Assembly (NCBI GenBank): GCA_964538915.1
Contig: CAZIFB010000006.1
Location: 100,767 to 164,766 of the forward strand
DNA from: JAEUHQ01 sp964538915
GTDB taxonomy: Bacteria; Planctomycetota; UBA1135; UBA2386
Direction of reading: 5' to 3'
Length of the DNA: 64,000 nucleotides
Below, piece after piece: positions 1-8,545 of this stretch. Under the pieces are notes generated by a model that was not told the origin of the DNA, ran no database searches, and saw nothing but the letters and a program-made list of their open reading frames with translations. Each line of letters opens with the position of its first letter. Within the stretch, counting starts at the first letter, position 1. The translations under genes were made by a program, and so were the position numbers.

Positions 1-1
1 C

Positions 2-625
2 CCGGACAGCACGAGCGGCGACTTGCGCATGCGCGTCGGTGCGGAGCGCTTCTGGAACGCGCTCGACCTGATCACGCCGGATCGCCTGCAGAACAAGCAG
101 ACGGCGCCGCCCTCGGTCGAAGCCATCGCGGTTCGCGCCGACGCGGTTCCCGCGGCGCCGACCAACGGACACCCGCACTCCGCGACGAACGGGAACGGCG
201 CGACGGCGCCGCCCGCTTCCAACGGGGGTGAGGATGCGGCGCGAGCGGCGCGCGGTCGGGCCGCGATCGTGGGCCACATCCCCGTGACGTGGCGCGCCGT
301 GGAGGAGCACGCCTCCGACGGCGAGCAGGCCGATCGGCTCCAGCAGTGCATCGAGCTGATCCTGCGCGCACAGGCCCGGCACGGCAGTTCCGAGGTGTGG
401 CTGTCGCCGTTCCTCAAGGGGCCGATGAGCCAGCACTTCAGCGGGCTCGTGCATCCGGAGCGTCGCGCGCTCGTGAACGAACTGCGCCACCGCGGCGTGA
501 TCCACATCGAAGAGCGCGCGAACCAGTACGCGGACCACCCGTATTCGGTGATCGTGCTCGACACGGCGAATCCCATGGTCGCAGCGGTGGTCGAGCGCAT
601 GAAGAAGCGCGACGAGGTCCGGTGA
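2..625 (+). CDS. Partial hypothetical protein with possible winged-helix C-terminus
   Basis: The frame is open to the left edge, so the N-terminus lies outside the window. About 207 codons are visible. A low-complexity Ala/Pro/Asn/Gly linker (about residues 38-80 of the visible part) separates a short N-terminal remnant from a conserved-looking C-terminal domain of about 110 residues beginning IVGHIPVTW. The segment SSEVWLSPFLKGPMSQHF and the following helices resemble a small winged-helix (LOTUS/OST-HTH-like) fold, which often follows NYN nuclease domains. That is a resemblance by eye, not an assignment. The stop overlaps a GTG start of the next gene (GTGA at 622-625), suggesting co-translation. 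Confidence 0.6.
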   Translation, partial: PDSTSGDLRMRVGAERFWNALDLITPDRLQNKQTAPPSVEAIAVRADAVPAAPTNGHPHSATNGNGATAPPASNGGEDAARAARGRAAIVGHIPVTWRAVEEHASDGEQADRLQQCIELILRAQARHGSSEVWLSPFLKGPMSQHFSGLVHPERRALVNELRHRGVIHIEERANQYADHPYSVIVLDTANPMVAAVVERMKKRDEVR

Positions 626-1800
626 ACACCATGAACCAGCTGTCGCTCCGTATCGCGGTCGTCGCTGCCCTGCTCCCGGTCGCCGCAGCGCAATCGATGC
701 CGGACCTGACCGACCAGCGCAACTCTCCGCGGCCGTACTCGTCGGTCTTCCAGATCGAGGCCGGCGCGATCGGTGCACAGGCTTCCCACTCGGTGCCCTC
801 GATCGGTACCGACGACGACGTCAGCTGGGACGCGAAGCTCTACTTCCTCGACGAATCGGTCGGTTCACGACGTGGCGCGCTCGAGGCGTATGCGGGGCGC
901 GACGGCATCTTCGCGTCGTACACGGACGGCAAGCTCGTCGGCGACGACACGGTGACGCGGCTCGAGTTCCGCGCGCGACCGTGGATGTTCTACCGCGACG
1001 GCTTCTATCGCGACGGCGACTTGGTCGCGAACGGACTCTACGAAGGCCGCGACTACGAGGGGTACCTCGGCTTCGGGCGCGAGGCCCAGCCGGGCCTCTA
1101 CGTCGAACTGGGGCCCTACTACCGCAGTCTCGACTTCGATCGCAGTGACGTCACACCGCCGACGTTCACGGTTCCCGACGGCTACTCCGCGTACGGCGGA
1201 CGCCTCTACCTCGAACAGAGCACGGTGCAGCTGGATCGCCGCCGCGGCGTGCCGCGCGACGGCTTCGTGTTCACGGCGATCGGCGAGCGCGAGTGGAACG
1301 ACAGCAGGGGAGTGTTCGGCGCGACGGGCGGCGGCTTCAGCACCGAACTGCCTTCGGCCGTGTGGCGTGTTCGCGGTCGCCTGGAGTGGTACATCCCCGC
1401 GTCGGACTCCGCGACGTGGGAGATCTTCGGCTACGGCGGCTGGCAGGACGAGAAGGACCGCGTGCAGAACTTCGAGGGTCAGCGTCCTCTCGGCAACATC
1501 TGGGGCGACGGGCAGCTGCGCCTGCGGCTCCACCTGGGCCAGAGGATCACGCTGACTCCCTTCGGGCAGTTGCAGTTCTCCAGGGTGCTCGAGGAGGACG
1601 GCGGTTCGGCGACGAAGGACTTCTTCTTCGGCGGCGGCGTCGAGACCTACGTTCACCTCGGGGATGCCGTGTCGCTGCACGGCTGGTATTCGTTCCTCGA
1701 CAACGACAGCCGTCCGTCGATCCGGATCGACGAGGACGTGCACGGCGAGCACATGTTCTACCTGGGCATGGTCGTGCGCTTCGGTTCACAGCGTCGCTGA
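622..1800 (+). CDS. Secreted outer-membrane beta-barrel protein
   Basis: The 392-residue protein has a signal peptide (SLRIAVVAALLPVAAAQS). The rest alternates hydrophobic and polar residues, with many aromatic girdle residues and Asp/Gly-rich turns, and ends LGMVVRF then a short tail. This is the pattern of an outer-membrane beta-barrel. I chose GTG 622, which overlaps the previous stop and has a GAGG five bases upstream. ATG 631 is the alternative and gives the same mature protein. No porin family was recognised, and the substrate is unknown. Confidence 0.75.
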   Translation: MNTMNQLSLRIAVVAALLPVAAAQSMPDLTDQRNSPRPYSSVFQIEAGAIGAQASHSVPSIGTDDDVSWDAKLYFLDESVGSRRGALEAYAGRDGIFASYTDGKLVGDDTVTRLEFRARPWMFYRDGFYRDGDLVANGLYEGRDYEGYLGFGREAQPGLYVELGPYYRSLDFDRSDVTPPTFTVPDGYSAYGGRLYLEQSTVQLDRRRGVPRDGFVFTAIGEREWNDSRGVFGATGGGFSTELPSAVWRVRGRLEWYIPASDSATWEIFGYGGWQDEKDRVQNFEGQRPLGNIWGDGQLRLRLHLGQRITLTPFGQLQFSRVLEEDGGSATKDFFFGGGVETYVHLGDAVSLHGWYSFLDNDSRPSIRIDEDVHGEHMFYLGMVVRFGSQRR

Positions 1801-1842
1801 GCCGCCGCGGCGAGCCCGGAGACAGGGTGCTTCCGGTGCCGC

Positions 1843-1899
1843 GCCGACCGAACGCGCACGAGGGAGCGGAGGGATCGTGAGCCCTTTTGGTCGGTCGGC
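1843..1899. repeat. Long-range inverted repeat after the beta-barrel gene
   Basis: GCCGACCGA (1843-1851) and TCGGTCGGC (1891-1899) are perfect 9-base inverted arms 39 bases apart. They lie between the beta-barrel stop and the molybdate regulator. There is no T-run. It could be a transcript 3' structure or a leader element. Confidence 0.3.
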
Positions 1900-2020
1900 A
1901 CGAGCAGGCGCCGCGGGCCTTCCGGCGCCGGGATCGTGTTGCCGTCCTTCCCCCACACGACGAGGGCCCGAGTCGCGCCGATCTCCGGCATCGGTCCGGC
2001 GACCAGCATTTACGCGATGA

Positions 2021-2042
2021 ATACCTTGCGGGTGCAAGGTAT
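2021..2042. promoter_or_regulatory. Perfect palindrome, candidate operator of the molybdate regulator
   Basis: ATACCTTGC (2021-2029) and GCAAGGTAT (2034-2042) are perfect 9-base inverted arms around a GGGT spacer. The site is AT-richer than its surroundings and ends 18 bases before the regulator start at 2061. A dimeric DNA-binding protein site fits well, and autoregulation by the adjacent HTH-TOBE protein is the simplest reading. It does not match the E. coli ModE box as I remember it. Confidence 0.6.
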
Positions 2043-2060
2043 CCACGGACGATCGGCCGC

Positions 2061-2480
2061 ATGGCCTCCTATCGCCTCGGACAGGCAGCGCGTGTCCTCG
2101 GAGTCAGTGTCGACACCATCCGTCGCTACGCGGATCGCGGCGAGTTGAAGAGCACCCGCACCGCGGGGCAGCAGCGGCTCATCGACGGCGCTCGGCTGGC
2201 GAAGCTCGCCGAGAAGGTCGAGCCCGAGGCGTTCGGCGAGCAGGTGTCCAGCGCGCGCAACCACATGCTCGGCATCGTGACGCGCGTCGTGAAGGACCGT
2301 GTTGCGGCGCAAGTCGAACTGCGGTGCGGGCCGTACCGTGTGGTGTCGCTGCTGACCCGTGAGTCGGTCGAAGCGCTCGGGCTCGCGCCCGGTGTGTTGG
2401 CGTATGCGGTCGTGAAGGCGACCAACGTCGTCGTCGAACTCGCGACCGACGTGGCTTCGAAGCAGGCCGAGGCGGAATGA
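2061..2480 (+). CDS. HTH-TOBE molybdate-responsive regulator
   Basis: The protein has 139 residues. Residues 1-50 (MASYRLGQAARVLGVSVDTI onward) form a MerR/excisionase-type helix-turn-helix. After a short linker, residues 70-132 form a TOBE/Mop domain (GIVTRVVKDRVAAQVEL; AVVKATNVVVEL), the fold that binds molybdate or tungstate oxyanions. The gene directly precedes modABC, and its TGA overlaps the modA ATG (ATGA at 2477-2480). It is therefore probably the operon's own metal sensor, a one-component alternative to ModE. Start ATG 2061 is where the HTH begins; the open frame upstream shows no domain. Confidence 0.85.
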   Translation: MASYRLGQAARVLGVSVDTIRRYADRGELKSTRTAGQQRLIDGARLAKLAEKVEPEAFGEQVSSARNHMLGIVTRVVKDRVAAQVELRCGPYRVVSLLTRESVEALGLAPGVLAYAVVKATNVVVELATDVASKQAEAE

Positions 2481-3226
2481 ACGCGCGCTTCGTCGCGGTG
2501 GTCTTCGCGCTGGTCGTCGCCGCCTGCGGCCGCCCGGCCGCTGCGCCGGCGGCGAAGCCCGCGCGCGTCTTCGCGGCGGCATCGCTCACCGCGGCGTTCA
2601 CGGCGCTCGCCGCCGCGTTCGAGAAGGAGAGTCCCGGCGCGAGGATCGAGCTGCACTTCGCCGGCACACCGAACCTCGTGATGCAGGTGCAGCAGGGGGA
2701 GCGTCCGGCGGTGTTCGCGTCGGCCGACGAGGCGAACATGCAGAAGCTGGTCGACGCGAACGTGCTCGTCGGCGCGCCGCGCGTCTTCGCGACGAACGGC
2801 CTCGCGGTCGTCGTCCGCGCGGGCAACCCGTCGGGCATCCGGCAGCTCGCGGATCTGGCGAAGCCGGGCACCAAGGTCGCGCTGTGCGGTCCCGAGGTGC
2901 CGGCCGGCCGTTACGCGCGGCAGGCGCTCACCAGGGCCGGTGTGCACGTGCAATCCGTCTCCGACGAGCCGAACGTGCGATCGCTCGTCACGAAGGTGCA
3001 GCTCGGCGAACTCGATGCCGCCGTCGCGTACCGGACCGACGGCCACGGGCTCGAAGGCAAGGTGACGATCGTCGACGTCGCGCCCGAGCACGACGTCGTC
3101 GTGAAGTACCCGATTGCGCTCGTTCGGGGCGCCGAGGTGGGCGACGTCGGCGCCGAGTTCGTGGAGTTCGTGCTGTCGCCGCCCGGGCAGCAGGTGTTGC
3201 AGTCCCACGGCTTTCGTGCGCCGTGA
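2477..3226 (+). CDS. modA: Molybdate ABC transporter substrate-binding lipoprotein ModA
   Basis: The 249-residue protein has a lipoprotein signal ending at the lipobox VAAC (Cys17), so it is anchored in the envelope rather than free in the periplasm. The mature domain follows the ModA pattern: VFAAASLTAAFTALAAAFEK near the N-terminus, a middle ATNGLAVVV segment, and a C-terminal region ending in FVLSPPGQQVLQSHGF. It captures molybdate or tungstate for ModBC. It overlaps the regulator by four bases and abuts modB, consistent with one operon. Confidence 0.93.
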   Translation: MNARFVAVVFALVVAACGRPAAAPAAKPARVFAAASLTAAFTALAAAFEKESPGARIELHFAGTPNLVMQVQQGERPAVFASADEANMQKLVDANVLVGAPRVFATNGLAVVVRAGNPSGIRQLADLAKPGTKVALCGPEVPAGRYARQALTRAGVHVQSVSDEPNVRSLVTKVQLGELDAAVAYRTDGHGLEGKVTIVDVAPEHDVVVKYPIALVRGAEVGDVGAEFVEFVLSPPGQQVLQSHGFRAP

Positions 3227-4017
3227 AGAGCCCGCCCATGTCCCTCGCCCGCGTCGCGCTGGTCCCGGCGGCACTCGTGGCCGTCGCGCTGTTCACGCTG
3301 CCGCTGCTGGCGATCGTGTGGCGGACGCCCTGGTCGAGCCTGCCGGACCTGCTCGCCTCACCGCCGGTCCGCGCCGCGATGGGGCTCTCGCTCTGGAGTT
3401 CCGGTGCCGCGCTGCTGATGGCGGTGGGGTGCGGCCTGCCGCTCTCGGTCTGGCTCGCCAGCGGACGGTCTTCGTTGCGCTCGGTCGTGCGGATCGCCGT
3501 GATGCTGCCGATCGTGCTGCCGCCGATCGTCGGCGGCATCGCGCTGCTGCTCGCGTTCGGCCGGAACGGCATCGTCGGCTCCTGGCTCGACCGCTGGTTC
3601 GGCGTCGCGCTGCCGTTCACGACCACTGCGACCGGGCTCGCCGCCGCCTACATGGGCATGCCGTTCTTCGTCTTCAGCGCCGAAGCGGGGCTGCGCGCCT
3701 TCGACCGACGCTACGTCGATGCCGCGGCGACCCTCGGCGCCTCGCCGCAGCGCCGCTTCTTCGTCGTGACGATCCCGATGGTGATGCCGTCGCTGGTGAT
3801 CGGTGCACTCCTGTGCTGGGCGCGTGCGCTCGGCGAGTTCTGCGCGACGCAGATGTTCGCGGGCAGCCTCGCGGGCGTTACGCGGACCATGCCGCTCGCA
3901 TGTGCGGTGGCGATGGAGACCGAGCCAGACGTCGCGATCGCGCTGAGTCTCCTGCTCGCCGCGGTGTCGATCCTGGTGATGAGCTTCCTGCGTCACGGAC
4001 GCTTCGCTGCGCGATGA
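3223..4017 (+). CDS. modB: Molybdate ABC transporter permease ModB
   Basis: This integral inner-membrane protein of 264 residues has about six hydrophobic segments and the permease EAA-type loop (DAAATLGASPQRRFFVVTIP), which contacts the ATPase ModC. The length fits the ModB family. GTG 3223 overlaps the modA stop (GTGA), as at several junctions in this window. ATG 3238, with GAAGAG upstream, is an equally plausible start and would give 259 residues. The stop overlaps the modC start (ATGA at 4014-4017). Confidence 0.92.
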   Translation: MKSPPMSLARVALVPAALVAVALFTLPLLAIVWRTPWSSLPDLLASPPVRAAMGLSLWSSGAALLMAVGCGLPLSVWLASGRSSLRSVVRIAVMLPIVLPPIVGGIALLLAFGRNGIVGSWLDRWFGVALPFTTTATGLAAAYMGMPFFVFSAEAGLRAFDRRYVDAAATLGASPQRRFFVVTIPMVMPSLVIGALLCWARALGEFCATQMFAGSLAGVTRTMPLACAVAMETEPDVAIALSLLLAAVSILVMSFLRHGRFAAR

Positions 4018-5066
4018 AGCTGCACGCTGCGATGACCGTGCTTCGCGGTCCTCTGACGCTCGACGTCGACCTCGACGTCGGCGCCAACGAGACCGTGGCC
4101 CTCGTCGGGCCGAACGGCGCGGGGAAGTCGACCCTGCTGCTCGCCATCGCCGGCCTGCTCCGGATCGACCGCGGCACGCTGCGCCTCGGAGACCGGGTGC
4201 TCGACGGCGGCCCGGCCGGACCGTTCGTGCCGCCGGAGCAGCGTGGTGTCGGAATGGTGTTCCAGGACCACCTGCTCTTCCCGCATCTGCGCGCCGTCGA
4301 CAACGTGGCGTTCGGCCTGCGCGCGCGGGGGGCAACGCGGCGCGATGCGCAGCGGGAAGCGCGGCACTGGCTCGACCGCGTAGGGATCGCGGAGCAGGCG
4401 GAGCGGCTGCCGGCGCAGTTGTCGGGCGGCCAGGCGCAGCGGGTGGCGCTCGCACGGGCGCTCGCGGCGCGACCGTCCGTGCTGCTGCTCGACGAACCGC
4501 TGTCCGCGATCGACGCGCGAACCAAGGTCGAACTGCGCAGCCAGCTCCGACGCCATCTCGACGCATTCGCGGGGCCGCGCCTCGTCGTCACGCACGACGC
4601 CGTCGACGCGTTCGCGCTGGCGCAGCGCATCGTGGTGCTCGAGGAAGGGCGAGTGGTGCAGCAGGGCTCGGTTGCGGAGATCTGCGGCCGTCCGCGGTCG
4701 CGCTACGTCGGCGACCTGGTCGGCACGAACGTGTTTCGCGGCAAGGCGACGGACGGTGTGCTGCGCCTCGCGAACGGCGGCTCGCTCGTGGTCCCGGCAG
4801 AGCCTGCGGGCGAAGTGTTCGCCACCGTGCATCCGCGCGCGGTCGCGCTCTATCGCGTGCGGCCGGTCGGCACGCCGCGGAACGTCTTCGCGGCGCGCAT
4901 CGTCGCCATCGTTCCGGCCGGCGACCGGATGCGTGTTCAGGTCGACGGCGAAGTGCCGCTCGTCGCGGAGGTCACGCCTCAGGCCGTCGCGGACCTCGCG
5001 CTCGCCGCGGGCGGTGAGGTGTGGGTCGCCCTCAAGGCGACGGAGATCTCGATCGATCCCGCGTGA
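4014..5066 (+). CDS. modC: Molybdate ABC transporter ATPase ModC
   Basis: The 350-residue ATPase has Walker A GPNGAGKST, signature LSGGQAQR, Walker B VLLLDEP and the switch histidine in VVTHD. The last 120 or so residues form a TOBE-like accessory domain (VGTNVFRGKA onward), typical of ModC, which can sense the intracellular anion. It powers ModB-mediated import at the cytoplasmic face. It is the last gene of the regulator-modA-modB-modC operon, and the convergent gene ends nine bases later. Confidence 0.94.
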   Translation: MKLHAAMTVLRGPLTLDVDLDVGANETVALVGPNGAGKSTLLLAIAGLLRIDRGTLRLGDRVLDGGPAGPFVPPEQRGVGMVFQDHLLFPHLRAVDNVAFGLRARGATRRDAQREARHWLDRVGIAEQAERLPAQLSGGQAQRVALARALAARPSVLLLDEPLSAIDARTKVELRSQLRRHLDAFAGPRLVVTHDAVDAFALAQRIVVLEEGRVVQQGSVAEICGRPRSRYVGDLVGTNVFRGKATDGVLRLANGGSLVVPAEPAGEVFATVHPRAVALYRVRPVGTPRNVFAARIVAIVPAGDRMRVQVDGEVPLVAEVTPQAVADLALAAGGEVWVALKATEISIDPA

Positions 5067-5075
5067 GTGGCGCCG

Positions 5076-7151
5076 TCACTTCGCGGTCGGACGCGTGAGC
5101 ACCGGCTGCCAGCGGCTCCACACGAGTTCGACCCGGTTCTGGCCTTCGTCCTGCGTCGTCAGGCGGCGGAACGGGACGCGCAGGCCGTCGACGGTGCGGT
5201 AGTCGGACCACGCGTCCTGCAGGTGCACCGTCGTACCGTCCGCCAGCGTCTCCCAGACCTCGACGACGCGGATCAGGTGGGAGCCGGCGTCGACGTGGAT
5301 GCGAAGCCGGTCGAAGCGATCGCCTTCCGCCTGCAGGATCATCAGGTCGCGGTCTCCGACGGTCCGCTGCGCGACGGGGCGGAAACGCAGCGTGTTCTTC
5401 GTGTGCGCAGCGAGCAGCGCCAGCGGATGCCGCTCGTACTCGCGACGCAGCGCGGCCGCGTCGTGCGCGGACAGCTGCGTCGTGTCGCCGCCGAGGCTCT
5501 CGGTCCACGTGTTGCCGAGGAGCTTCGTCTCGATCTCCTTGCCGAGCACGTCACGGACGCGGCGCAGTGAGCCGTTCGTGCGCCAGGACGCCGTCTCCTC
5601 GACCGGTGGAGCGCCTTCGCTCTGCAGGCGGCCCTTCCCTTCGAAGCCGTCGAACCGGCGGAGAAGGCTCGCGCCGCCGATCGCTTCGGCCGCGCGATCG
5701 AGCCACGGCAAGGACTCGCTCGCCGACGGACTCGCGGCCTCGACGGCGGCGACCTTCATGCCGGGCGGCAACAGGTCGGTCTTGCGCACTCCCGTCGCGT
5801 CGCTCGGGATCGTGCCGCCGACGACGACGAGCGTGGTGGGCGAGGCGGCGAACGTCGTCACCACCCGGTCGAAGTCCGCGCTGCCGGGGCGCGCGGGCGG
5901 CGGCTCCGCGACGTTCGCGCCGCTCGTCCCGGCGCGCGCCTGCTCGCGCAGGCGCGAGAGTTCGTCCAGCTGGCCGAGGTTCGCGGTGAGTCGGGCGCGG
6001 CGCACCGCGAGCGCGATCTCGGAAGCACTGGGTGGCACGTCGCGCAGCGAATCGCGCGCGGTCGTGAACGCGTCGAGCAGGCGCGCGGCCTCCGCGGGGG
6101 TCGCGGTCGTGGTCAGCAGCACTGCGAGGCGATCGGCGGTGCCGATCACTTCGCTGCTCCACTGCAGATGGCCGAGACCGCGTTCCGCGAGCAGCCGCTC
6201 CAGCCGCCCGCCGGTGCCGTCGAGAGTCAGACACGCCTGCAGCATGCGCGTCGTCGCGGCATCGATGCCGCGTTCCGCTGCCACGGGCAGGATGAACGAC
6301 GCGATGCTCGGACCGGAGCCGGGAACCCACAGCGTCTCGCTCGTCGCCGGAGGCGTCGCGCGGCGCACTTCCGTGGGCGCTGCGATGGCGGGCGGCGTCC
6401 AGCGTGCGAGACCGCCGGCGCCGGGGCGCGAGATCGCCGCGGCGACGGTGGCCGGGTCGCCGGGCACCTGGAGCGCGCACACGGCGTTTTCGGGGCGGAA
6501 CGCGCGGCTCTGGAAGAGTCCGACTTCGCTCGGGTCGCGGTCGAGGAGCGCGGCGATCCACGCCGCGCTGTCCGGGCGGCCGAGCAGTCGCGCGCGCGCG
6601 ATGTTCGCGGCGGGTCGTGCCGTCACGGCCGCGCAGCGGTCCTCGATCATGCGATCGCGGATCCGTTCGAGCTGGCCGCGCGGCTGAGCCGGCGCGACGA
6701 GCGCGGTGAGGAGCGCCGTCTGCGCATCCTGCCACCGTGCGGCGGGCACGCGGATCCCGATCCACGCGGTGCTTGCGCCGACGTCCGTGCGAACGATGCC
6801 GCCGAGATCGGCGACGGTCCGTTCGAGGCTCGATCGGCCGAGGCTCGCATCGGCGCCCGTGCGCAGCGCTTCCATCGCGAACTCCGCGAGACCCGGCTGC
6901 GGCGCCAGCGTCCCGATGCGGAAGGTCATCTGTACCTGCGCGTCGGCGCCGTCCGGCGCCGCCGTGACGAACAGCGTGAGGCCATTGTCGAGTCGTGTCA
7001 CCTTGCCGTGCTCGGCCGGCTGGGGCGGAGGCGGCGCGACCGGCTCGGGTGCCGGTGCATGCACGGGCGGCGGCGGTTCCGGGCGCGGTCCGCTGCCGCA
7101 CGAAGCCACGATCAGCGTCGCTGCTGTCGCGGCGAGTCGTCGTACGATCAC
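5076..7151 (-). CDS. M16-like lipoprotein without catalytic motif, fused to a C-terminal beta domain
   Basis: The protein has 691 residues from GTG 7151, which overlaps the upstream gene's stop (GTGA) and has GGAGGG upstream. The N-terminus is a lipoprotein signal with lipobox VASC followed by a Pro-rich linker. Residues 50-460 follow the two-domain M16B peptidase pattern (VTRLDNGLTLFV; AALRREYERHPLALL later). The zinc motif HxxEH should sit at PGLAEFAMEAL, where both histidines are absent, so it is predicted to be non-proteolytic. The last 230 or so residues resemble a LolA/lipoprotein-sorting-type beta fold (FDGFEGKGRLQSEG; LRVPFRRLTTQDEG). It is probably an envelope structural or chaperone-like partner of the next M16-like protein. 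Confidence 0.75.
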   Translation of the reverse strand: MIVRRLAATAATLIVASCGSGPRPEPPPPVHAPAPEPVAPPPPQPAEHGKVTRLDNGLTLFVTAAPDGADAQVQMTFRIGTLAPQPGLAEFAMEALRTGADASLGRSSLERTVADLGGIVRTDVGASTAWIGIRVPAARWQDAQTALLTALVAPAQPRGQLERIRDRMIEDRCAAVTARPAANIARARLLGRPDSAAWIAALLDRDPSEVGLFQSRAFRPENAVCALQVPGDPATVAAAISRPGAGGLARWTPPAIAAPTEVRRATPPATSETLWVPGSGPSIASFILPVAAERGIDAATTRMLQACLTLDGTGGRLERLLAERGLGHLQWSSEVIGTADRLAVLLTTTATPAEAARLLDAFTTARDSLRDVPPSASEIALAVRRARLTANLGQLDELSRLREQARAGTSGANVAEPPPARPGSADFDRVVTTFAASPTTLVVVGGTIPSDATGVRKTDLLPPGMKVAAVEAASPSASESLPWLDRAAEAIGGASLLRRFDGFEGKGRLQSEGAPPVEETASWRTNGSLRRVRDVLGKEIETKLLGNTWTESLGGDTTQLSAHDAAALRREYERHPLALLAAHTKNTLRFRPVAQRTVGDRDLMILQAEGDRFDRLRIHVDAGSHLIRVVEVWETLADGTTVHLQDAWSDYRTVDGLRVPFRRLTTQDEGQNRVELVWSRWQPVLTRPTAK

Positions 7152-8545
7152 GAGCGTCCCTCCACGACGATCGGCTGCGTCGACACGATGCGGGTCGCCG
7201 TGCGTTGCACCGCCTTCGGATCGACGCGCTCGAACGGCATCGCCGCCGACTTCGGGGAGACCAGCCTGTCCGTGGCCAGGGCTTCGGCGAGTTCGCGCGG
7301 ATCGTTGGCTATCTCGGTCCGGTTGCGCTGTTCTGCCGCGATCGCTGCGGCGAGGGCCGGTGCCGTGGGCTCCGCAGCGGCGACTTGCTGGCACGTCTGC
7401 AGCACCAGGTCGGCGAGTTTGTCGACTCCGGCTTCGTCTTCGACCTGGAGGAGCAGGAGGTCGGAGCCGTTGCGCGGCGGCGGCCACGGCGCTTCGACGC
7501 GCACTCTCGCCGTCCTGCGTCCCTTGCGTTGCAGCTCCTGGCCGAGGCGGCTCTCGGGGCCATCGGCCAGCCAGCGCGCGGTCACCGTCAACAGTGTCCG
7601 GTCGAGGTCGGGCGGCAGCACGAACGCGATCGCGACCATCGGCTTCGGTACGCCCGCGACGACGGAGCGGCGCAGGCTGGTGATCGGGCGCGGCACGGAC
7701 GGCGGGGGCGCTTCGGACGGCGGCAGTCTCGTGGCGGCGAACGTCTGCTGCAGCGCCGCCTTGGCGGCTTCCGCGTCGAAGTCGCCGACGAGTGCGTGCA
7801 CGGTGCGCTCGGGCCGCTGCGTCGTCTGCCACGTCGCGAAGGCGAGGTCGCGCGGCGGCATCGCCGTCTCGGGCACGTCGAGCATGCGTCCGAACGGGTG
7901 TTCGGGCATCGCCAGCGCCAGCACTTCCGCGCGCACCCGTGTCGCCGGATCGCCGAGCTGGGCGAGGCCGCGTTCGACGACGATCTCGGGCCAGACGACG
8001 TGCAGGTCGCGCAGCGCCACGTGCTCGCGGCGATCGACGAGCGCACGTCCGACGTCGGCGATCGCCTCGGCGACGGTCGACAGCACGATCACGCACGCCG
8101 GATACCGGTCGACGATCTCGGGTCGGTGCACGGGAAGCGCCGCGAGGACGCGGCGGAACGCCGCGCGATCGCCGAGGCGTTCGGCGTTCTGCGTGCGATC
8201 GACGAGATCCGCGGTCAGACTCGCGTCACCCGGAGTCGCTGCCCACGCCCGCCACGCACGATCCTGTTCGTCGAGCGCCGTGCGTTCCCTGCCCGCGTCG
8301 ACGCTGCCCGTCGTCCACGTGCCCGCGAGGGACGAGCGCATCGTCGCGAGCGAGAGGCCGGCGTAGCGCGGCGGGTCGACGACGAGGGTCGCCACGGCCC
8401 AGTGCACGAGCGGCATCGCGGGATCGGGGGCCAGCACGAAGGTCGTGCCGTCGGGCGCCACGAAGATCTCCGTCTGCTGGGCGGCGGCGGCGGCGGCGAT
8501 CACGCACGCGAACGCCGCGGCGCGGACCTCAGGCGCCGGCCACAT
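7148..8545 (-). CDS. Secreted M16-like protein lacking the zinc motif
   Basis: The 465-residue protein has a signal peptide (VRAAAFACVIAAAAAAQQ). Its fold features match M16 peptidases: DGTTFVLAPDPAMPLVHWAV at the N-terminus, HPFGR in the middle, and a second-half repeat starting RRSVVAGVPKPMVAIAFVLP. No HxxEH is present, so it is probably inactive. It overlaps lpxA by 17 bases upstream and the second M16-like gene by four bases downstream, so the three genes form a unit. M16B proteins often act as pairs with one inactive partner; here both lack the motif. Confidence 0.7.
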   Translation of the reverse strand: MWPAPEVRAAAFACVIAAAAAAQQTEIFVAPDGTTFVLAPDPAMPLVHWAVATLVVDPPRYAGLSLATMRSSLAGTWTTGSVDAGRERTALDEQDRAWRAWAATPGDASLTADLVDRTQNAERLGDRAAFRRVLAALPVHRPEIVDRYPACVIVLSTVAEAIADVGRALVDRREHVALRDLHVVWPEIVVERGLAQLGDPATRVRAEVLALAMPEHPFGRMLDVPETAMPPRDLAFATWQTTQRPERTVHALVGDFDAEAAKAALQQTFAATRLPPSEAPPPSVPRPITSLRRSVVAGVPKPMVAIAFVLPPDLDRTLLTVTARWLADGPESRLGQELQRKGRRTARVRVEAPWPPPRNGSDLLLLQVEDEAGVDKLADLVLQTCQQVAAAEPTAPALAAAIAAEQRNRTEIANDPRELAEALATDRLVSPKSAAMPFERVDPKAVQRTATRIVSTQPIVVEGRS

